Positions 7,538 through 16,638 of a stretch of DNA of 64,000 nucleotides are shown here, piece by piece. Positions within the stretch are counted from its first letter, which is position 1. Each line of letters starts with the position of its first letter. The stretch is from contig NZ_JARVCO010000007.1 of NCBI RefSeq assembly GCF_034531395.1, forward strand, positions 372,001 through 436,000. Reading direction: 5' to 3'. Source of the stretch: Pontiella agarivorans. GTDB lineage: Bacteria > Verrucomicrobiota > Kiritimatiellia > Kiritimatiellales > Pontiellaceae. The translations under genes and the position numbers were made by a program. The notes under the pieces were generated by a model. The model had not been told where the DNA came from. It was given only the letters and a program-made list of their open reading frames with translations, and did not search any database.

Positions 7538-8959
7538 TTAAATGGCATAAAGCATGGCTGTCATGCCGATCGCGCCCAGCACATAGGTCTGAAGGTCACG
7601 GGCGGCAAACGCCAGCGGATCGTCGTTAATTTCTCCCCGCCAGGCGAGGTGCCAGATGCGGGTAATCCAGTAGAGGAGCAGTGGACAGAATATCCAAAGC
7701 AGCCGGGGATAGGTATAAAGCTCAGCCACTTTGTCGCTGCCCAGATACATGGTGAACACCAGCACCGCGATGTAGCCGGAGGCGGTGCCGAAACCGAGCA
7801 GCAGCGGAAGATCGTCCACGCGGTAGCCGCGTTCTCGCCTCGCCTGTTCTTCCGCGTCGGTTTCTTTGATTTCCCGCAGTTCGGACACCCGTTTCACGAT
7901 GGCAAGACTCAGAAAAAGGAAAATGGCAAATTCAATGAACCAGCCCGATGCCGCCGTTTCGGTGGCCACCGCACCGGCAAAAATTCGGCACGAAAAGAGC
8001 AGAGCAAGCGTCAGTACATCCGCAACGGCGATCTGCTTAAGTCGCCAGGAATAGATTGTGGTAATGATGTAATAGGCAATCAGCACATAGACAAAGTTGA
8101 GCGGGAGAAGCAGGCAGAGCAGCAGACTGGCAGTGATTAGAAGGGGAGTCATGAGTGCGCCGGCTGAAATGGGAAGGTCTCCGGATGCAAACGGTCGTTT
8201 TCGTTTGCGTGGATGGTGCTGGTCGGCACTGAGGTCAAACAGATCGTTCAGCAGATAGATGGACGAGGCGGCCAGGCTGAAAGCAAAAAAAGCGATCACT
8301 GTCTGGAGGATGACGGCAGGATCGGAAAAACGGTGTGCCAGAATCATCGGGGTGAAAATAAGGACGTTTTTCAGCCATTGCTGGGGACGCATGGCTTTGG
8401 CAATACAGAAAAAACAGCCGGGATGATCCACGAAGATATGGTCGGCTTTGACGGCGTAACCTTTTCTGGAGAGCGGGCAGGGGTTGGCCAGGATAACCTC
8501 GTCGGCGGCATCCCAGATCGGGAAATCGGCTTTATCGTTTCCGGCATAGCCAAAGGCTGGAAACTTTTCGCGGATGGCCTCGAGTTTATTGCTGTGCCGA
8601 AGGTTGGTGTCTGCATTGCTGGCCAGGACTTCATCGAAAATACCGAGGTGCCGGGCAACCGCCTCGGCGGTGCGGTAATTCGAGGCCGTGGCGAGGATCA
8701 GTGTACGTCCCTTACTACGTTCTTTTCTGAGCCATTGCAGCAGTGGCCCGTTGTAAGGCAGGACCGCGGCATCGAGCTCCACACGCTGCATAACCTGATC
8801 TTTAAAATGCGCCTTGCCCTTCAGCAGCCAGCCGGCAAATTTAAAAATACACGCGGGATCCCGGCGCAGCAGCAGAAAAAGAGCCTGATGCAGGGTGTCG
8901 AGTTTGACGAGGGTTCCGTCAAGATCGACGCATAACGGGATACTTTGGTCTGAGCTCAT
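7538..8959 (-). CDS. HAD phosphatase-UbiA prenyltransferase fusion
   Basis: A 473-residue two-domain protein. Residues 1-about 190 are a HAD phosphatase: DLDGTLVKLDT at 12-22 with the nucleophile aspartate, then a lysine and GYAGNDKADFPIWDAAD. Residues about 195-473 are an integral membrane UbiA domain with about eight hydrophobic segments and the metal/diphosphate motif NDLFDLSADQHHP followed by RPFASG. That signature matches the decaprenyl-phosphate phosphoribosyltransferase type better than quinone-pathway UbiA. Inference: it puts phosphoribose on a polyprenyl phosphate and the HAD part then removes the 5-phosphate, giving a lipid-linked pentose donor. The ribosome-binding GGAAAAG before the start comes from the palindrome at 8965. 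Confidence 0.82.
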   Translation of the reverse strand: MSSDQSIPLCVDLDGTLVKLDTLHQALFLLLRRDPACIFKFAGWLLKGKAHFKDQVMQRVELDAAVLPYNGPLLQWLRKERSKGRTLILATASNYRTAEAVARHLGIFDEVLASNADTNLRHSNKLEAIREKFPAFGYAGNDKADFPIWDAADEVILANPCPLSRKGYAVKADHIFVDHPGCFFCIAKAMRPQQWLKNVLIFTPMILAHRFSDPAVILQTVIAFFAFSLAASSIYLLNDLFDLSADQHHPRKRKRPFASGDLPISAGALMTPLLITASLLLCLLLPLNFVYVLIAYYIITTIYSWRLKQIAVADVLTLALLFSCRIFAGAVATETAASGWFIEFAIFLFLSLAIVKRVSELREIKETDAEEQARRERGYRVDDLPLLLGFGTASGYIAVLVFTMYLGSDKVAELYTYPRLLWIFCPLLLYWITRIWHLAWRGEINDDPLAFAARDLQTYVLGAIGMTAMLYAI

Positions 8960-8964
8960 TTCTT

Positions 8965-8979
8965 TTCCAAACTCTGGAA
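8965..8979. repeat. Palindrome TTCCAAACTCTGGAA
   Basis: Just before the HAD-UbiA start; supplies its GGAA-type ribosome-binding site. Confidence 0.88.
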
Positions 8980-8993
8980 ACTCGTATGCCCGT

Positions 8994-9008
8994 TTTCAAT
9001 CATTGGAA
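8994..9008. repeat. Palindrome TTTCAATCATTGGAA (one mismatch)
   Basis: Contains the fxsA stop codon; only 14 bases from the copy at 8965. Confidence 0.8.
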
Positions 9009-9413
9009 GTTGTCCGGGCGCTTGATATTGACTTGTATGTAGCCGTTGCGCATGCCGTTTTCCAGTTTTTTGCGCAATGCATAGCGAATCTTCCGGCGGA
9101 TGAAAGGAATCAGGAGAGCAAATCCTGCGGCATCGGTAATCAGGCCGGGCGTCACAAGAAATGCGCCGGCCAGCAGAATCATGACACCATCGATCATCTG
9201 TGGCGCGGGCAGATTTCCCAGTGCCATTTCCTGCCGGATTTTAAAGAGAATATTCACGCCTTGGCGACGTACCAGCCAGGCGCCTGCCATTCCGGTAAGC
9301 AAGACCAGCAGAACGGTCGGAATGAAACCAACCATGCCGTGCACTTTAATCAGCAGAGCGAACTCCAGGATCGGTAATCCTATAAAGAGAACGAGCAGGT
9401 AGTGCAGCGGCAT
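9000..9413 (-). CDS. fxsA: FxsA family inner-membrane protein
   Basis: A 137-residue membrane protein with the FxsA pattern: two N-terminal hydrophobic segments, GMAGAWLVRRQG, then DGVMILLAGAFLVTPGLITDAAGFALLIP and a basic tail. In E. coli, FxsA overproduction relieves F-plasmid exclusion of phage T7; its cell role is unclear. It starts 12 bases after the PpiD-like gene, so the two share a transcript. Its end is unusual: the last codons and the TGA stop lie inside a palindromic repeat (8994-9008; ...NFQ then stop). Confidence 0.9.
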   Translation of the reverse strand: MPLHYLLVLFIGLPILEFALLIKVHGMVGFIPTVLLVLLTGMAGAWLVRRQGVNILFKIRQEMALGNLPAPQMIDGVMILLAGAFLVTPGLITDAAGFALLIPFIRRKIRYALRKKLENGMRNGYIQVNIKRPDNFQ

Positions 9414-9425
9414 GGCGGGGACCGG

Positions 9426-11111
9426 TTAGGATTCCGCCGAGTCGGCGGTCTCGTTTTTTTGATTCAGATCTTCAAAACCGGCTTCGTCGAGAAGCGATTC
9501 CTGCCAGGCCTGAGCAAGGCGGGCTGCTTTTTCCTGTCGGATGCCGGCGGCGAGTTGATCGCGCATTCCCGGAAGGGTCTGTTCTTCGTTTGCGGCTTCT
9601 CTTGAGGCCACATAGGCCACCATGAATTCATCCGCAGTGCTGATCAGGTCGGTGATCGTACCTTGATCCAGCTGAATGGTGGCTCCCATAATTTCGCGGC
9701 TGAACTGACCTTCCAGCGGGGAGGAAATGCTGAAGGGTTCCGTGGTTTCGACAACGAGATTGTATTTCGAGGCTGCGTCTGCGAAAGAGGTTCCGGCTTT
9801 AACGGCTTCGGTCAGCTCTTTGTGAATTTCCTCTGTTTTTTCAATGTAGGCTTTGTCGGCGGCCTCTATACGAGCCGATTCGGTGGCGTCGGTTTCAACC
9901 ACTTCGAAGGCCGGCAGAAAATCGGGTAATTCTTTCTGTAAAGCCAGAACATAGACGGTGTCGCGGCCGGCGATGACATCGCTGTAGTATCGCGAAGGAG
10001 TGAGTTCCCGTGTGAAGGCGGCTTGAGCAAATGGGGCGGTCGGGTCAATACCGCGCGGGCGATCGGTCTGTGCAAATGCCGGGGTGTTTTTCACGATGGT
10101 TTTTCCGGATTTTTCCGCTTCGGCTTCAAAAGTGGTGCTTTCATCGGCCAGCGCGGCAACCAGTTCGTCGGCCGCCCGCGCCGCCGCCTGTTGAGCCAAT
10201 CCGTGGATGAGGATATCGACGATTTCGCCTTTGACTTCTTCGAGCGGAATGTATTCCGGAACTTCGTTGGTTGCGGTTTCCGGTTTGATATAGCGTTGCA
10301 GATTCTGCTCGTATACCTGAGCAACCTGCTCGTCGGAAACCGAAACACTGTTGGTATAATCGTTTACATCGTAGGCGACATAGTGGACGACACGTTTTTT
10401 CGGCAGTCGGAACTGATCGGGATTCTGTTCATAATAGGCTCTGGCATCATCCTGCGTCACTTCAACGGTATCGATCAGATCGCGGGGAAGAGTGACATAG
10501 TCAGCAGTAACGAGATCATTATAGAGATGGAATGCTTTTTTAATTTCGTCGTCCGTCACAAGTGCGCCCTGTGCAGCGGAAGCTGCGGCTTTTTCGATCA
10601 GAACATTCTGGGCCATCATCTGTTCAAATCCTTTAGCCGTCATACCGGCCTGCGGAAGAAAACCCTGAACAAACATGGTGTACATGTTTGCATCATACTG
10701 TCCGGTCTGCTGGTTCTGGAAGATCGGCTGTGATTTGATCATCTGTACTATCTGCTCATTGGTAACAGTTAGTCCCATTTCCTTGGCTTTTTTAAGGGTT
10801 GCCAGGCGCTGCCAGGCCCGTGTGCGCACCGCTTCTTCAATTTCATCGGTCATGCTCAGCGGCCGGCCGACCATCATGGAATACATGACGTAGGTGTTTC
10901 GGTAGGCGCTGTTATACTCCGCCGCTGTGATATCTTTTCCCCAAAGACGCCCGACGACTTCGTTGGCCGCCTTTTGGGCCTCCTTGGCACCGCCATTGGA
11001 CTTTCCGCCCGTGTATACCATCACAAAAGCCACGCTGATGAAGATCGCGAAGATCAACCATACGGTCTTGTTATGGATCAGTTTATTGAATTTAGAAATC
11101 ATCATTGCCAT
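9426..11111 (-). CDS. Membrane-anchored PpiD/SurA-like periplasmic chaperone
   Basis: A 561-residue protein with an N-terminal membrane anchor (about residues 16-35, VWLIFAIFISVAFVMVYTGG) and a large periplasmic part. Residues about 45-200 look like a SurA-N type chaperone domain (LWGKDITAAEYNSAYR, ...LKKAKEMGLTVTNEQIVQMI). I do not see a convincing parvulin active-site domain, so isomerase activity is doubtful. A strong ribosome-binding site (GGAGAGAGG) precedes the ATG. Likely role: folding of exported proteins at the outer face of the inner membrane. Gene order with fxsA suggests one envelope operon. Confidence 0.8.
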   Translation of the reverse strand: MAMMISKFNKLIHNKTVWLIFAIFISVAFVMVYTGGKSNGGAKEAQKAANEVVGRLWGKDITAAEYNSAYRNTYVMYSMMVGRPLSMTDEIEEAVRTRAWQRLATLKKAKEMGLTVTNEQIVQMIKSQPIFQNQQTGQYDANMYTMFVQGFLPQAGMTAKGFEQMMAQNVLIEKAAASAAQGALVTDDEIKKAFHLYNDLVTADYVTLPRDLIDTVEVTQDDARAYYEQNPDQFRLPKKRVVHYVAYDVNDYTNSVSVSDEQVAQVYEQNLQRYIKPETATNEVPEYIPLEEVKGEIVDILIHGLAQQAAARAADELVAALADESTTFEAEAEKSGKTIVKNTPAFAQTDRPRGIDPTAPFAQAAFTRELTPSRYYSDVIAGRDTVYVLALQKELPDFLPAFEVVETDATESARIEAADKAYIEKTEEIHKELTEAVKAGTSFADAASKYNLVVETTEPFSISSPLEGQFSREIMGATIQLDQGTITDLISTADEFMVAYVASREAANEEQTLPGMRDQLAAGIRQEKAARLAQAWQESLLDEAGFEDLNQKNETADSAES

Positions 11112-11249
11112 GGGTGTACCTCTCTCCTGTCCAGAATATGTAAAAATAACCCGCGAACCCTACCGATTGCAATTTTCGGGGTCAATGGGGAAGTCATGTG
11201 TTTAAACCCGCATTTATGTGTGATTGCCAGAGAATAATAAATCTGAAGG

Positions 11250-12224
11250 TTAAAGAATTTTCAGTTTCGGCATATCCTGGATATCAACGGCGCCGATGAC
11301 GCGGTTGGTGTCGTCGACGACGATCAGGTCGTCGATGTTGAATTGTTCGTAGATATTGAGAATATCGATGGCCAGCTGATCTTTTTTCAGGGTTTTCGGG
11401 TTAACGGTCATAATGCTGTCAACCGGCTGCTCGATCAGGTTGGGGGTTTCGATCAGGTGGCGGCGAAGGTCGCCGTCGGTCATAATGCCGGCGAGGGTGT
11501 TGTCAGGATGGACGACGGCGACGCAGCCGGCCTTTGCGCCTGTCATGGAAATCAGGGCATCCTTGACGGGGCTGCCGACGGGGACGGTGGCACTGCGTTT
11601 TCCGGTTCGCATAACATCTTCAACGCGAAGCAGGAGGGTACGGCCGATGGCGCCGCCGGGGTGCCGGCGGGCATAATCCTCCATTTTGAATCCCCGCGCA
11701 TCGAGGAGGACCATGGCCATGGCATCGCCGAGGGCGAGGGTGGCGGTGGTGCTGGCGGTCGGTGCCATATTAAACGGGCACGCTTCTTTGTCCACTTTTA
11801 CCGAAACGATGATATCGGCATATTCGCCGAGCGGGGATTCGGGTTCGCCGGTAAGTGCAATGATTTTAACGCCCATGCGTTTGACGGGCTGGAGTACGGC
11901 AATCAGTTCATCCGATGCGCCTGAATAACTCATGGCCACCACGATATCGCGTTCGGACAGAATGCCGAAATCGCCGTGCATCGCTTCAATCGGGTGCATG
12001 GCCACAGCCGGCGTGCCGGTGCTGGTGAAGGTGGCGGCCATTTTGTTGCCGATGTGCCAGTTTTTACCGACACCGGCGATGACCACTTTTCCATAGCCGT
12101 TTTCAATGGTTTGCAGAATGGCGTCGATGGCTTGAACGAAGCCGCCGTCGAGATCCGCCTTCACCCGTTTCATTCCGTCGAGTTCAATATCAAAAACTTC
12201 ATTCGCGCGCTTCAAATAGTCCAA
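11250..12224 (-). CDS. kdsD: D-arabinose-5-phosphate isomerase (SIS plus two CBS)
   Basis: Converts ribulose-5-P to arabinose-5-P, the first step to KDO for LPS. Seen: the SIS domain with GVGKNWHIGNKMAATFTSTG, HPIEAMHGDFGI and AMSYSGASDE, then two CBS domains (RTGKRSATVPVG..., DSIMTVNPKTL...). The usual GMGKSGHIG reads GVGKNWHIG here, a notable change in the phosphate loop. Start choice: the frame opens at TTG 12245 inside a palindrome, but TTG at 12224 has GGAGAGAG seven bases ahead and gives 324 residues, normal for the family. KdsD with lpxI and lpxB supports an LPS-bearing outer membrane. Confidence 0.9.
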   Translation of the reverse strand: MDYLKRANEVFDIELDGMKRVKADLDGGFVQAIDAILQTIENGYGKVVIAGVGKNWHIGNKMAATFTSTGTPAVAMHPIEAMHGDFGILSERDIVVAMSYSGASDELIAVLQPVKRMGVKIIALTGEPESPLGEYADIIVSVKVDKEACPFNMAPTASTTATLALGDAMAMVLLDARGFKMEDYARRHPGGAIGRTLLLRVEDVMRTGKRSATVPVGSPVKDALISMTGAKAGCVAVVHPDNTLAGIMTDGDLRRHLIETPNLIEQPVDSIMTVNPKTLKKDQLAIDILNIYEQFNIDDLIVVDDTNRVIGAVDIQDMPKLKIL

Positions 12225-12239
12225 CGTCTCTCTCCATAT

Positions 12240-12254
12240 TTCCAATGGTTGGAA
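12240..12254. repeat. Palindrome TTCCAATGGTTGGAA
   Basis: In the kdsD leader; the rejected upstream TTG start lies inside it. Confidence 0.9.
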
Positions 12255-12377
12255 GTTTTACCTCAACTCCTGCAGTACCTGCAAGCCGCTGCTGTCGCTA
12301 CCTGCCGCTCCGTGAGGCGGTCGTTTTTCAACCACTGAAAATTATTGATTCAAATCGCCGCGGCGCTGGGCTATGGT

Positions 12378-12392
12378 TTCCGGTCATTGGAA
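12378..12392. repeat. Palindrome TTCCGGTCATTGGAA (one mismatch)
   Basis: In the sppA leader; the mismatched arm equals the terminator arm at 44439. Confidence 0.75.
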
Positions 12393-12408
12393 AACCGGAG
12401 TGGAATAG

Positions 12409-13404
12409 ATGTCGAGTAACGGTGCAAAAGTAGGATTATGGATTGTCATTGCCATTCTGGCGTTGATGCTTTTCGGCAGTTTTCTGGCGAATGTGGGGTT
12501 GACCGCAGCGCTGGTTTCCGGAGGGGGCGGTTCGGTGGCGGGATTTGATCAGCCGCAGGATCAGATTCCTGAATTTACTGAAATCTGGTCCTATGGATAC
12601 GGGGACAAAAAGGTGGTTCGCATCGGCCTGCAGGGCGTGATTATGCGCGGACGGCAGGAACGTCTCCTCGGCTCGGATCCCGATATGGTGGAGCAGATCC
12701 TTGCGGAAATCCGGGCCGCCACGATTGATGAAGAGGTCGAGGGGATTATTCTGGAAGTTGATTCGCCCGGCGGCGGGGTGACACCCAGCGATGAAATTTA
12801 TGCGGCACTGGAAAAATTCAAACGGGTTGATGAGAATCGTGTTATTCTGGTTTTTGTCCGCGATCTGTGTGCTTCGGGCGGATATTATGCATCCATGGCG
12901 GGCGATTATATCATGGCGGAACCGACGGCCATCGTCGGCTCCGTCGGGGTCATTATGCAGACCATGAATATGAAAGGGCTGGGTGATATGATCGGCCTCA
13001 GCTCGGTTACGATTGCCTCCGGCGAAAACAAAGACATGCTCAACCCGTTTGAAGAGGTGAATCCGGCACATCTGAATATGCTGCAGACGCTGGTCGATTC
13101 TATGCAGCAGCGTTTTGCCGCGATTGTGATGGATTCCCGTGGGCTGGAAGATGATGCGTTGCTCGACGGCCGTGTTTTCAGCGTCGGTCAGGCGCTGGAG
13201 GAAAATCTGATCGATGGGGTCGGTTATTGGGAAGATGCCGTTGAAAAAATGTGTGAACTGCTGGATGTGGATGAGCTTTATCTGGTTCGCTATGGCCGTG
13301 AAATGGGCTTCCTGGACAGCTTGTTTGCCTCGAAAACTCCGCATGTTCCGACGCTGGATCTTGCGGTTGATCCGCCCCGTTTTATGTATCTTTGGAAACC
13401 CTGA
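12409..13404 (+). CDS. sppA: Signal peptide peptidase SppA (S49 family)
   Basis: A 331-residue membrane-anchored serine protease that degrades released signal peptides. One N-terminal hydrophobic anchor (about 6-30) is followed by the S49 core: [14 protein letters not shown], the serine motif [23 protein letters not shown], and the catalytic lysine in [11 protein letters not shown], as in the short Bacillus-type SppA. Length is that of the single-domain form. A degenerate palindrome (12378) lies between kdsD and this gene, and GGAGTGG-like sequence precedes the ATG. The next gene follows after 19 bases. Confidence 0.92.
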   Translation: MSSNGAKVGLWIVIAILALMLFGSFLANVGLTAALVSGGGGSVAGFDQPQDQIPEFTEIWSYGYGDKKVVRIGLQGVIMRGRQERLLGSDPDMVEQILAEIRAATIDEEVEGIILEVDSPGGGVTPSDEIYAALEKFKRVDENRVILVFVRDLCASGGYYASMAGDYIMAEPTAIVGSVGVIMQTMNMKGLGDMIGLSSVTIASGENKDMLNPFEEVNPAHLNMLQTLVDSMQQRFAAIVMDSRGLEDDALLDGRVFSVGQALEENLIDGVGYWEDAVEKMCELLDVDELYLVRYGREMGFLDSLFASKTPHVPTLDLAVDPPRFMYLWKP

Positions 13405-13423
13405 TTTATTGGAGTACGTTGAA

Positions 13424-13954
13424 ATGAAAAAATCGTATTTACTTGTTATACCCGCACTGGCTGTTTTAACCGGCTGTGAAACCCTTCAGACCCCGCAGCA
13501 GCGCCGGACTGTGCAGGCTCGTGAGCAGGCGGCCGCCCGTCAGGCCGAAGAACGTGCGTATCGTATGCAGGGTGCGGTGGAAACGGTGGAGATGGAAAAT
13601 GCCCGGCTCATGCAGGAGCTTCAGTCGCTGCGCAGCCAGGTGAATGCGATGAATGGTCAGATCAGTTCGCTCAACAGTAAAATGAATGCACTGGATGCCC
13701 GGCAGAAAAAGGAGATGGCCAACCTTATTAAAGAGGTGCAGGCTCTCCTGCGTAAGGGTGCTGCCAGCCGGCCCGCATCTTCCGGAAGTTCCTCCGTTCA
13801 CCGGGGTTCCGGTCGCGAACATATTGTCGAATCCGGTCACACTCTTTCTGCTATTGCCCAGGCCTATGGCACAACGGTCAAGGCCATTAAGCAGGCGAAT
13901 AACCTGAAATCCGACCAGATCCGCGTTGGTCAAAAGCTGTTTATTCCGGAATAA
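13424..13954 (+). CDS. LysM lipoprotein with coiled coil
   Basis: A 176-residue exported lipoprotein. Signal peptide and lipobox LTGC put the lipidated cysteine at residue 19; a long Q/R/E-rich coiled coil (about 25-115) follows, then a serine/proline-like linker, then one LysM domain (about 131-176, [20 protein letters not shown] to KLFIPE) that binds peptidoglycan. Architecture suggests an outer-membrane-to-wall tether, functionally like Lpp or Pal-type proteins. I use ATG 13424, which has GGAG about ten bases upstream, instead of the longer frame from 13214 that overlaps sppA. Confidence 0.88.
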   Translation: MKKSYLLVIPALAVLTGCETLQTPQQRRTVQAREQAAARQAEERAYRMQGAVETVEMENARLMQELQSLRSQVNAMNGQISSLNSKMNALDARQKKEMANLIKEVQALLRKGAASRPASSGSSSVHRGSGREHIVESGHTLSAIAQAYGTTVKAIKQANNLKSDQIRVGQKLFIPE

Positions 13955-13960
13955 AACGAA

Positions 13961-16600
13961 TCAGGGTTCTTCTACCTTGAGTCGGAAGTAACGAACTGGA
14001 CTGTCGTCGACCGGACCTTGTTCCTGTGCCGGTGAGTTTGCGGCCGGGAATGAGGGGGGCGCGGGATTCAACTCGGTCCACTCAACCAGATTGGTGCTGG
14101 TTTCGATGTTGAAATCGAGTCCGGCCAGTTGGTTATAGGAAAAGTTCAGCATATTGCCGTCGATTTGGAAATCATACTGGAGACGATCCTGTGCATTGTA
14201 GGGATCGGTGCGGGCAATCCGTTCGCGATCGTTGGTGACGCCGTCGCCATCCGGGTCCTCGTCGGGACCGCCGGGATCGGTGGTTTGCTGGGCCCGCCAC
14301 TCTTCATAGGTCGGGTAGAGATGGAGTTCCTGTTCAATCCAGTCGCTGATGACCTGTTCTGCTATGAGATCGCGGCGGTTGGATCCGATAGGTGGCATGC
14401 GTTGAAACGGTGACGTCCCGGCCATTCGGTCGAGGATTACCGAATTCTCGGGTTCTCCGGCCACGGCAAAACAGGCATTACTGTTCCCGTTATCGAAGCC
14501 GATTGCGCCGTTGTAGATTTCCGCATTCACGAAGGGGTCCGCCATTAGTCCATTCCAGGCCGAAGGTGTTGCGCTTTCCGGGCGGTGACAATGTGAACAG
14601 TTGACATCAAAGTACGAGCGTACACGGGCGTGAAGACTCTGGCTTTCATCGTCAATCGGGAATATGCGGGGAAGAGAGGTGACGTCATCGACGGTATTGC
14701 TGAAAAAACCGGACTGTGCCAGCTGTGAGACCTGATTGGTTATCACATTTCCGAACGTATAATCACGATTGAGCTGACGGGTATTGAAGGAGAGGGCGTA
14801 TCCACCGGCTTTGGTGTGGCACTGCATGCATTCGCTTCGGCTGGGATAGCCCCAGGTCTGCTGGTAGGTGCTGTTATCCGGCTGTGTGACGGTATAGGTT
14901 ACATTGGTTCCTTCAGCGGGGACCAGATAGGCTTCCGTATCGGTATCATTCCACTGATAAGTGATGCCGTAAATGCCATCTTCGGTTTTTACAATAAACC
15001 GGGTTTCCAGGCGCTTCCATACCCCGGGTTCTCCAAGATCGGTGCGCAGATCAAAGTGTTTAATCCATACCGCGCCGGTTGGGAGTTCCCAGTTTTTGTC
15101 CCGGGCCCAGCCAGCGTGATCGTTGGGGTCGGGAATGGAGAACCATCGTTGTTTTTCGGCGTCATCGGACCAGAGATCCGCATTGGTTTCGTAGGCAACG
15201 ATTCCGCTGTTCGGGGTCAGCGAGGCTAGATCGGAAAAAGCCCCGGTATCGGTCAGAGTGGCGGGCAGTGAGCCGGTTGCCGGCCCGCTCGCAGTAAGCT
15301 GTTTGATTTTCCCGTCGATATAATCGGCCGCCAGAATCTCTTTGGTGGCGGGATGTTCGCCGAAAGCCACGAGAAAGGATTCTGTTGCAATCACCTCATC
15401 GGTGAAAACGCCGGAGCCTTCTTCTGTTTCGGTCAGTGCCCATACGCGGCCATCATACGATTCAGAGAAGATATATTTTCCGAACAGTTGGGGCAGGCTT
15501 TCTCCGCGATACACGCGTCCGCCGATAACACTGTATGAACCGGATTCATGAGGGTATTCGAAGATGGGATCGGCCGGGTTGAATCCGGGCGGGGGTGTCG
15601 GTGCTCCGATCCTTTCGATGGTACCTTCCAGATAATCCCATCCGCAGTTGTCGCCTTTATTGACCAGATGGATCTCCTCCCGTGCGTTTTCGCCGACGTC
15701 TCCGACAAAAAGACGGCCCGTCAGTGGATCAAACCCCATTCTCCAGGGGCTGCGCAGGCCGGTGGCCCAGAATTCGGTCCGGATATTTCCCGTCAGCGGG
15801 ATTCCGTTATAATGCGTTGCGCCCACAAAGGGATTGTCGGGGGGGATGCCGTACCGGGCGATACCGTTATCTCGGATAACGGCATCCGTGCCCTGATCAT
15901 CGTGTGGATTGGGTTCCAGGCTCCCCGGTTTTTTATCGACATCAATCCGGATGATTCCCGAGAAAAAATTCAATTCAATATTCTGGCTGTTTTCATAGCG
16001 GTCTTCTATTTCGCCCTCGTCACCGAGGGGGATATAAAGGTAGCCGTCCTCTGGCCCGAAATGCAGGTCACCTCCGTTATGGTTGGGGCTGTCATCCGGT
16101 TGGTCAATAAGAATGTATTCGGTTGAAAGGTCAACGGTTCCGGAACTATCCCAGTCGACGGGGGCGGTAAACCGGCTTAGTCGGTCCCGGCGAGGAAAAG
16201 AGGTCGTGTAGAAAACATAGAAATAGCGGTTACTTTGAAAGTTCGGATGAAAAGCGAGTCCGAGAAGACCTTGGTCATAAGAGAGGCCAATTCGGCTGGA
16301 AAAGTCTGCAAATGTCGATTTCTGTGGTGTGCCATCCAGATCGGTGATGCGCATGATTTTTCCTGGCTGCTCGACAATAAAAAGCATATTGCTTTCGCCG
16401 GGCGGGCTAACAATGGCAACGGGTTTTTCGAACGGACTGAGCGTAGGAAAGGCATCGGTAAAAGCAAAGCTGTTGTATTCGGGCGCTGCGGCCGGAAGGT
16501 TCAGTGTGGTATTGGCTTCGCGCACAAGTTGAGAGAAGGCACTTCCTGTGCAGATAATGAGCAGGATAAAAAGACGTATCAGTCTGTTGGATATATGCAT
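13961..16600 (-). CDS. Secreted PQQ-type sugar dehydrogenase with two haem-binding motifs
   Basis: An 879-residue exported protein with a signal peptide (about 1-24). Residues about 45-440 form a glucose/sorbosone-dehydrogenase-like six-bladed propeller (LGLAFHPNFQSNRYFYVFY, SPNHNGGDLHFG, RSPWRMGFDP, GDNCGWDYLEG). A second region has two c-type haem motifs, CMQCH and CSHCH, with distal residues beyond. After a calcium-binding DPDGDGVTND stretch comes a beta-rich C-terminal domain of the kind PVC bacteria attach to secreted proteins. Likely role: periplasmic oxidation of a sugar with electrons passed to the attached cytochrome part. Substrate and cofactor are inferred from family. No neighbour helps, since both flanking genes are unrelated. 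Confidence 0.82.
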   Translation of the reverse strand: MHISNRLIRLFILLIICTGSAFSQLVREANTTLNLPAAAPEYNSFAFTDAFPTLSPFEKPVAIVSPPGESNMLFIVEQPGKIMRITDLDGTPQKSTFADFSSRIGLSYDQGLLGLAFHPNFQSNRYFYVFYTTSFPRRDRLSRFTAPVDWDSSGTVDLSTEYILIDQPDDSPNHNGGDLHFGPEDGYLYIPLGDEGEIEDRYENSQNIELNFFSGIIRIDVDKKPGSLEPNPHDDQGTDAVIRDNGIARYGIPPDNPFVGATHYNGIPLTGNIRTEFWATGLRSPWRMGFDPLTGRLFVGDVGENAREEIHLVNKGDNCGWDYLEGTIERIGAPTPPPGFNPADPIFEYPHESGSYSVIGGRVYRGESLPQLFGKYIFSESYDGRVWALTETEEGSGVFTDEVIATESFLVAFGEHPATKEILAADYIDGKIKQLTASGPATGSLPATLTDTGAFSDLASLTPNSGIVAYETNADLWSDDAEKQRWFSIPDPNDHAGWARDKNWELPTGAVWIKHFDLRTDLGEPGVWKRLETRFIVKTEDGIYGITYQWNDTDTEAYLVPAEGTNVTYTVTQPDNSTYQQTWGYPSRSECMQCHTKAGGYALSFNTRQLNRDYTFGNVITNQVSQLAQSGFFSNTVDDVTSLPRIFPIDDESQSLHARVRSYFDVNCSHCHRPESATPSAWNGLMADPFVNAEIYNGAIGFDNGNSNACFAVAGEPENSVILDRMAGTSPFQRMPPIGSNRRDLIAEQVISDWIEQELHLYPTYEEWRAQQTTDPGGPDEDPDGDGVTNDRERIARTDPYNAQDRLQYDFQIDGNMLNFSYNQLAGLDFNIETSTNLVEWTELNPAPPSFPAANSPAQEQGPVDDSPVRYFRLKVEEP

Positions 16601-16638
16601 GGGTTGTCCCTTTGCAGATGCGTTTGAATTTTTTTTGA

